Shown here one piece after another: positions 7,009 through 10,307 of a DNA stretch of 10,307 nucleotides. Source of the stretch: CBDDDW01 sp965226805 (GTDB taxonomy: Bacteria; Chloroflexota; Dehalococcoidia; Lucifugimonadales; JAGWBF01). Where the stretch lies: positions 1 to 10,307 of the forward strand of contig CBDDDW010000010.1 of NCBI GenBank assembly GCA_965226805.1, in the 5' to 3' direction. Numbering within the stretch: position 1 is the first letter of the stretch; each line of letters begins with the position of its first letter. The notes beneath the pieces are model-generated. The model was not told the DNA's origin and made no database searches. It was given only the letters and a program-made list of their open reading frames with translations. Position numbers and translations under genes: made by a program.

Positions 7009-7089
7009 AGGTATCGGCTCGCCGCCGAATCAGCGATTTTAATTGACAACCATCATCGGGCGAAGGGAGCAACTTGGCTCAATGGAGTC

Positions 7090-7095
7090 AAGGAG
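7090..7095 (+). promoter_or_regulatory. Ribosome binding site of the DEAD-box helicase gene
   Basis: AAGGAG lies 12 nt before GTG 7108, slightly longer than ideal spacing. An in-frame TGA at 7096-7098 rules out any earlier start, so GTG 7108 is the only reasonable initiation codon. Confidence 0.6.
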
Positions 7096-7107
7096 TGAAT
7101 AGTTCGA

Positions 7108-8397
7108 GTGAGTTTTGAGCAGTTTTTCCTCGACCAGCGTGTCCTCTCCGGCATCAAGTCAGTTGGATACACCGCACCCACCCCGATCCAGCAGCAAGCC
7201 ATCCCAATCGCCCTCAATGGTCGTGACCTGTTGGGCCTCGCGCAGACAGGCACCGGTAAAACCGCAGCCTTCATCCTCCCAATTCTCCACCGACTGAACA
7301 GCAAGGCCGCTTCGCGTAAGGTGCGTGCCCTTATCGTTGTACCCACCCGCGAGCTCGCCCAACAAATCCACCAGGCTACCATCGATCTAGGCAAATACAC
7401 CAGAGTTCGCAGCGTATCCATTTATGGTGGAGTGAGCAAGCTCCCTCAGCTTGCGGAACTGCGGCGAGGTGCGGAGATTGTCGTTGCTTGTCCCGGTCGC
7501 CTGCTTGACCATATCAACGATGGAGGCATTGACCTGTCTGGGGTTGAAGTGTTGGTGTTAGACGAGGCCGACACTATGTGCGATATGGGCTTCCTGCCTG
7601 ATATTCGCCGCATCCTCAGCCGTCTACCGTCAAAACGCCAGACGCTGTTATTCTCTGCCACCATGCCTGAAGACATCCGCAAGCTGGCAGTCAGTATTCT
7701 CAACGACCCTGATACGGTACAGGTCGACCCGATCGCGCCGGTGACAACAGTCTCCCATGCGCTCTATCCGGTGCCGGATAGCCTCAGGAAAAACCTGATG
7801 CTGGCTATGTTGCAACGAACACCCACGGGACGCGCGCTGATCTTCACGCGCACCAAACATCGAGCGCGCAACCTTGCGCTAGACCTGTCAAAGCTCAAAT
7901 ACCGCGTTTCGGCGTTGCAGGGCAATCTGTCGCAGAACCGACGGGATGAGGCGATGAACGGATTCCGCTCCGGGAAATACGATATTCTGGTGGCCACCGA
8001 CATTGCCGCTCATGGTATCGACGTACCGGAAATTTCCCATGTGATCAACTTCGACATGCCTGATACTGTAGATGCCTACATCCACCGAATTGGACGCACT
8101 GGCCGCGCCCTCTTGGCCGGTGAGGCGTTCACACTGGCAGTAGCGGCAGATGCCCCGATGGTTCGTGAAGTTGAAAAAGCGCTGGGCGCCAAGATAGAGC
8201 GGCGGCGGTTGCCCGATTTTGACTACGGCGACTTCACGCCGGAGACCCAATTCCCGCCGCGACCCCCGAATCAGACTCGCCAAACCCCGCCACGTCAGAA
8301 TGCGTGGCAACACCGCGGCAGTCCAAGGGGACAAGCGCCGCGCGCCACGAATAGGCCAAGGCGACCACATGCCGAGAACAGGATTGGTGCAAGGTAA
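7108..8397 (+). CDS. rhlE: ATP-dependent DEAD-box RNA helicase, RhlE type
   Basis: The 429-residue product carries the whole DEAD-box set in order: Q motif 'GYTAPTPIQ' (20-28), motif I 'AQTGTGKT' (45-52), Ia 'PTRELA' (79-84), Ib 'CPGRLL' (128-133), II DEAD (152-155), III SAT (183-185), IV 'ALIFTRTK' (243-250), V 'ATDIAAHGIDVPE' (296-308) and VI 'HRIGRTGRA' (326-334). Motif V has His302 where the family nearly always has Arg (ARGID). After residue about 365 a low-complexity tail rich in Pro, Arg, Gln and Asn follows, typical of RhlE-type proteins and likely RNA-binding. Such helicases unwind short RNA duplexes in ribosome assembly, RNA decay and cold adaptation. It is transcribed alone, convergent with typA. 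The family is certain; the RhlE subfamily is inferred from the compact core and tail. Confidence 0.95.
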   Translation: MSFEQFFLDQRVLSGIKSVGYTAPTPIQQQAIPIALNGRDLLGLAQTGTGKTAAFILPILHRLNSKAASRKVRALIVVPTRELAQQIHQATIDLGKYTRVRSVSIYGGVSKLPQLAELRRGAEIVVACPGRLLDHINDGGIDLSGVEVLVLDEADTMCDMGFLPDIRRILSRLPSKRQTLLFSATMPEDIRKLAVSILNDPDTVQVDPIAPVTTVSHALYPVPDSLRKNLMLAMLQRTPTGRALIFTRTKHRARNLALDLSKLKYRVSALQGNLSQNRRDEAMNGFRSGKYDILVATDIAAHGIDVPEISHVINFDMPDTVDAYIHRIGRTGRALLAGEAFTLAVAADAPMVREVEKALGAKIERRRLPDFDYGDFTPETQFPPRPPNQTRQTPPRQNAWQHRGSPRGQAPRATNRPRRPHAENRIGAR

Positions 8398-8449
8398 CGG
8401 CTTCACGGCAAGTGCGGTCCTAAAAGGTTTATGCCGGACGCGCGCCCTC
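8398..8449. other. Convergent helicase/typA junction
   Basis: These 52 nt lie between the stops of two converging genes. A 5-bp stem CGGCA (8406-8410) with TGCCG (8432-8436) can enclose a CCT/AGG mini-stem, but there is no T run on either strand. It is at best a weak bidirectional transcription end site. Confidence 0.3.
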
Positions 8450-10276
8450 TCAGGCCCCATCCCGGCGCTGGCGGAGCCTCGCGATCGCAGAAAGCTCCTT
8501 CTTTCGCATACGGAAGTTCTGAGGAGTGACCTCAACAAGCTCGTCGGAGGAGATGAAAGCCAGCGCCTCGTCCAGGCTCATCTTTACTCGAGTGTTCAGG
8601 CGCTTCGCGACGTCGGCTGTCGATGACCGCATATTTGTCAACTTCTTCTCCTTGCACACGTTGATCACGATGGCTTCTTCTCTGCTGTGCATACCAACAA
8701 TCATTCCCCTGTACACCGCCGTTCCCGGTTCTATAAATGTGTCACCCCTTCCCTGAGCGTTAAGGAGGCCATAAGTGACGGCGACGCCGCTCTCTGATGC
8801 CACTAGCACACCTGAGACATCAGACTTTATCTCGCCTTCCATCAGCCTATAATCAGTGAATACGCTGTTCTCCATGCCACTCCCCCGCACCGTGCGGAGG
8901 AACAAGGAGCTGAACCCTATCAGGCCCCGCGTGGGTATATCGTATTCAAGCCGCACATTGCCTGTGCCATCATATCTCATGTCAGCAAGCTCGGCCCGAC
9001 GACCAGACAGGTTTTCAGTTAGCTCGCCAATGAACTCCTCAATAGTATCGATGGTAAGATGCTCATACGGCTCGTATACCCGTCCGTCAATAACCCTGGT
9101 CACGGGCTCTGGCCTGGATACCTGGAACTCGTACTGTTCACGTCTCATTGTCTCTATAAGTATGGCAAGATGCAGCTCTCCACGTCCCGAGACGAGAAAT
9201 TCGTCCGGACTGGATGTTGTGTCTACACGCAGGCTGACATTTGTTCGAAGCTCTCTGAGCAGTCTTTCGTGTAGCATCCGAGATGTGCAGCGTGCGCCCT
9301 CCTGGCCCATGAACGGAGATGTGTTCACCCCGAAGGTCATCTTGACGGTTGGCTCGTCTATCTTGATGGAGGGCAGCGCTTCAGGATGGTCACGGGAGGC
9401 TATGGTATCTCCAATTGACACATTCTCAACTCCAGCCACGGCAACTATATCCCCGACCGGAGCTTCTGGGACCTCCAGACGTTCAAGGCCCCGAAACACA
9501 AACACTTTTTCCAGAGTGTGTGGCACAAGCTGGTTGTCCCTGGCGATCAGGGCCACCGAATCCTTGAGGTGAATGTTCCCCCGAAACACGCGGCCTATGG
9601 CTACCTGTCCGAGATAGTTGTCGTAGTCCAGGGCAGCCACGAGCATCTGGAGTGGAGCGTCCGGGTCCCCAGAGGGAGGCGGAATGACTTCTAGTATGGC
9701 GCCGAAGAGTGGCTGCATGTCCAGTCGGGGGTCATCGAGGTCTGCTACGGCGTAGCCCTGACGCGCCGACGCGAACAGGATTGGAAAGTCGAGCTGCGCA
9801 GACTCGGTAGCGAGCTCCAGAAACAAGTCTTGCACCATCTCAACCACTTCAGGGACCCTGGCCTCAGGTCGGTCTAATTTGTTGAGGACAACCATCGGTG
9901 TGACTCCTTGATGCAGCGCTTGTTGTAACACGTAGCGAGTCTGAGGCATGGGACCGTCAACCGCGTCCACGACCAGCAAACACCCATCAACCATATTCAT
10001 GATACGTTCAACTTCACCGCTGAAGTCAGCGTGACCAGGTGTATCTATAATGTTGATCTTCACACCCTCGTAAGTCACGGCCGTATTCTTGGCAAGGATC
10101 GTGATACCGCGTTCCCGCTCAAGCGGGTTGGTGTCCATAATAAGCTCTCCAACCTGCTGATTGGCGCGAAAGACCTGACCTTGCTTTAGCAGAGCGTCCA
10201 CTAAAGTGGTCTTGCCGTGGTCAACGTGAGCTATGATCGCGAGATTGCGAATACCTCTATTAGCGTAGTTCCCCAT
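8450..10276 (-). CDS. typA: Translational GTPase TypA/BipA
   Basis: TypA/BipA is an EF-G-like GTPase that binds the 70S ribosome and helps large-subunit assembly and growth under stress such as low temperature. The 608-residue product is full length. GTPase motifs are G1 'AHVDHGKTT' (16-24), G2 RGIT (56-59), G3 DTPGH (78-82), G4 NKLD (132-135) and G5 SAR (170-172). An EF-Tu domain II-like barrel follows ('LGQVAIGRVFRG'), then the EF-G III/V-like part ('SGRGELHLAILIETMRRE', 'PTRGLIGFSS') and the TypA-specific C-terminal domain, whose 'KEKKLTNMRSS' loop starts near residue 542 and whose 'EVTPQNFRMRKK' block lies near the end. ATG 10276 begins the standard 'NLAIIAHVDHGKTTL' N-terminus. The only purine-rich site upstream, AGGAAGG, is 18 nt away, so initiation may use a weak Shine-Dalgarno. 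The window ends 31 nt upstream, so its promoter is not visible. Confidence 0.97.
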   Translation of the reverse strand: MGNYANRGIRNLAIIAHVDHGKTTLVDALLKQGQVFRANQQVGELIMDTNPLERERGITILAKNTAVTYEGVKINIIDTPGHADFSGEVERIMNMVDGCLLVVDAVDGPMPQTRYVLQQALHQGVTPMVVLNKLDRPEARVPEVVEMVQDLFLELATESAQLDFPILFASARQGYAVADLDDPRLDMQPLFGAILEVIPPPSGDPDAPLQMLVAALDYDNYLGQVAIGRVFRGNIHLKDSVALIARDNQLVPHTLEKVFVFRGLERLEVPEAPVGDIVAVAGVENVSIGDTIASRDHPEALPSIKIDEPTVKMTFGVNTSPFMGQEGARCTSRMLHERLLRELRTNVSLRVDTTSSPDEFLVSGRGELHLAILIETMRREQYEFQVSRPEPVTRVIDGRVYEPYEHLTIDTIEEFIGELTENLSGRRAELADMRYDGTGNVRLEYDIPTRGLIGFSSLFLRTVRGSGMENSVFTDYRLMEGEIKSDVSGVLVASESGVAVTYGLLNAQGRGDTFIEPGTAVYRGMIVGMHSREEAIVINVCKEKKLTNMRSSTADVAKRLNTRVKMSLDEALAFISSDELVEVTPQNFRMRKKELSAIARLRQRRDGA

Positions 10277-10307
10277 GTTGGTCCAATCTATCGTCCTTCC
10301 TGATACC

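Larger units (their letters stand above)
6616..7107. other. Divergent intergenic region between the oxidoreductase and helicase genes
   Basis: These 492 nt separate the minus-strand 1067-aa gene from the plus-strand helicase, so they must hold both promoters. The left part (6616-6890) is GC-rich and has no feature I can name beyond the AGGA site at 6623-6626 serving the TTG start. The right part (about 6895-7060) is noticeably more AT-rich and contains an extended -10 candidate with flanking inverted repeats (6966-7008), a 6-bp inverted repeat CCACGT/ACGTGG (6907-6912 and 6939-6944), and an isolated TTGACA (7043-7048) with no good -10 at standard spacing. Open frames here have no recognisable protein features. 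Confidence 0.55.

Noticed and set aside
6718..7098. 126-codon plus-strand open frame upstream of the helicase
   Set aside because: It has no ribosome binding site or recognisable domain, its composition is Arg/Ser-rich, and it overlaps the likely promoter region.
7082..7102. Six-codon leader peptide (ATG at 7082) before the helicase
   Set aside because: It has no separate ribosome binding site and no regulatory codon pattern; it overlaps the helicase ribosome binding site by chance.
8406..8436. Bidirectional terminator between helicase and typA
   Set aside because: The stem is only 5 bp with a loose loop and lacks a T run on either strand.

Overview
The window is about 10.3 kb of moderately GC-rich bacterial DNA carrying five genes or gene remnants. 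Three are recognisable housekeeping genes: formate--tetrahydrofolate ligase (fhs), an RhlE-type DEAD-box RNA helicase and the translational GTPase TypA/BipA. The other two encode exported proteins. The standalone fhs, the secreted protein built from Calx-beta, dockerin-type and PQQ-sugar-dehydrogenase-like domains, and the LamG protein opening with a 'SWWPGDGNAND'-type motif suggest an uncultured environmental bacterium. Chloroflexota (Dehalococcoidia/SAR202-like) is my best guess, but this is an impression from protein style and not a phylogenetic result.

Layout. 1-281: no supported gene. 282-1458 (+): an exported, membrane-anchored protein with a BsuPI-like region and a C-terminal LamG/ConA-like domain, now split over three reading frames by what look like two single-base losses in C runs. 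1462-3165 (-): complete fhs, tail-to-tail with the LamG gene and only 3 nt away. 3166-3411: leader of fhs and 3' flank of the next gene. 3412-6615 (-): a 1067-residue secreted protein with, in order, a signal/anchor segment, a Calx-beta domain, two dockerin-like EF-hand repeats, a glucose/sorbosone (PQQ) dehydrogenase beta-propeller and a galactose/glyoxal-oxidase-like module with all copper-ligand residues retained. 6616-7107: a divergent intergenic region holding an extended -10 promoter candidate flanked by inverted repeats. 7108-8397 (+): DEAD-box helicase with a basic Pro/Arg-rich tail. 8450-10276 (-): complete typA, convergent with the helicase.

The genes do not form one operon: strands alternate and every junction is convergent, divergent or widely spaced. 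fhs, the helicase and typA are independent core functions (one-carbon metabolism, RNA remodelling, ribosome assembly/stress). The two exported proteins suggest extracellular carbohydrate or aldehyde oxidation and glycan binding. The most notable item is the 1067-aa protein, which puts two unrelated oxidoreductase propellers (predicted PQQ-type dehydrogenase and copper-radical oxidase) on one polypeptide with calcium-binding spacer modules. No tRNA, rRNA, CRISPR array, insertion sequence or phage gene was seen.
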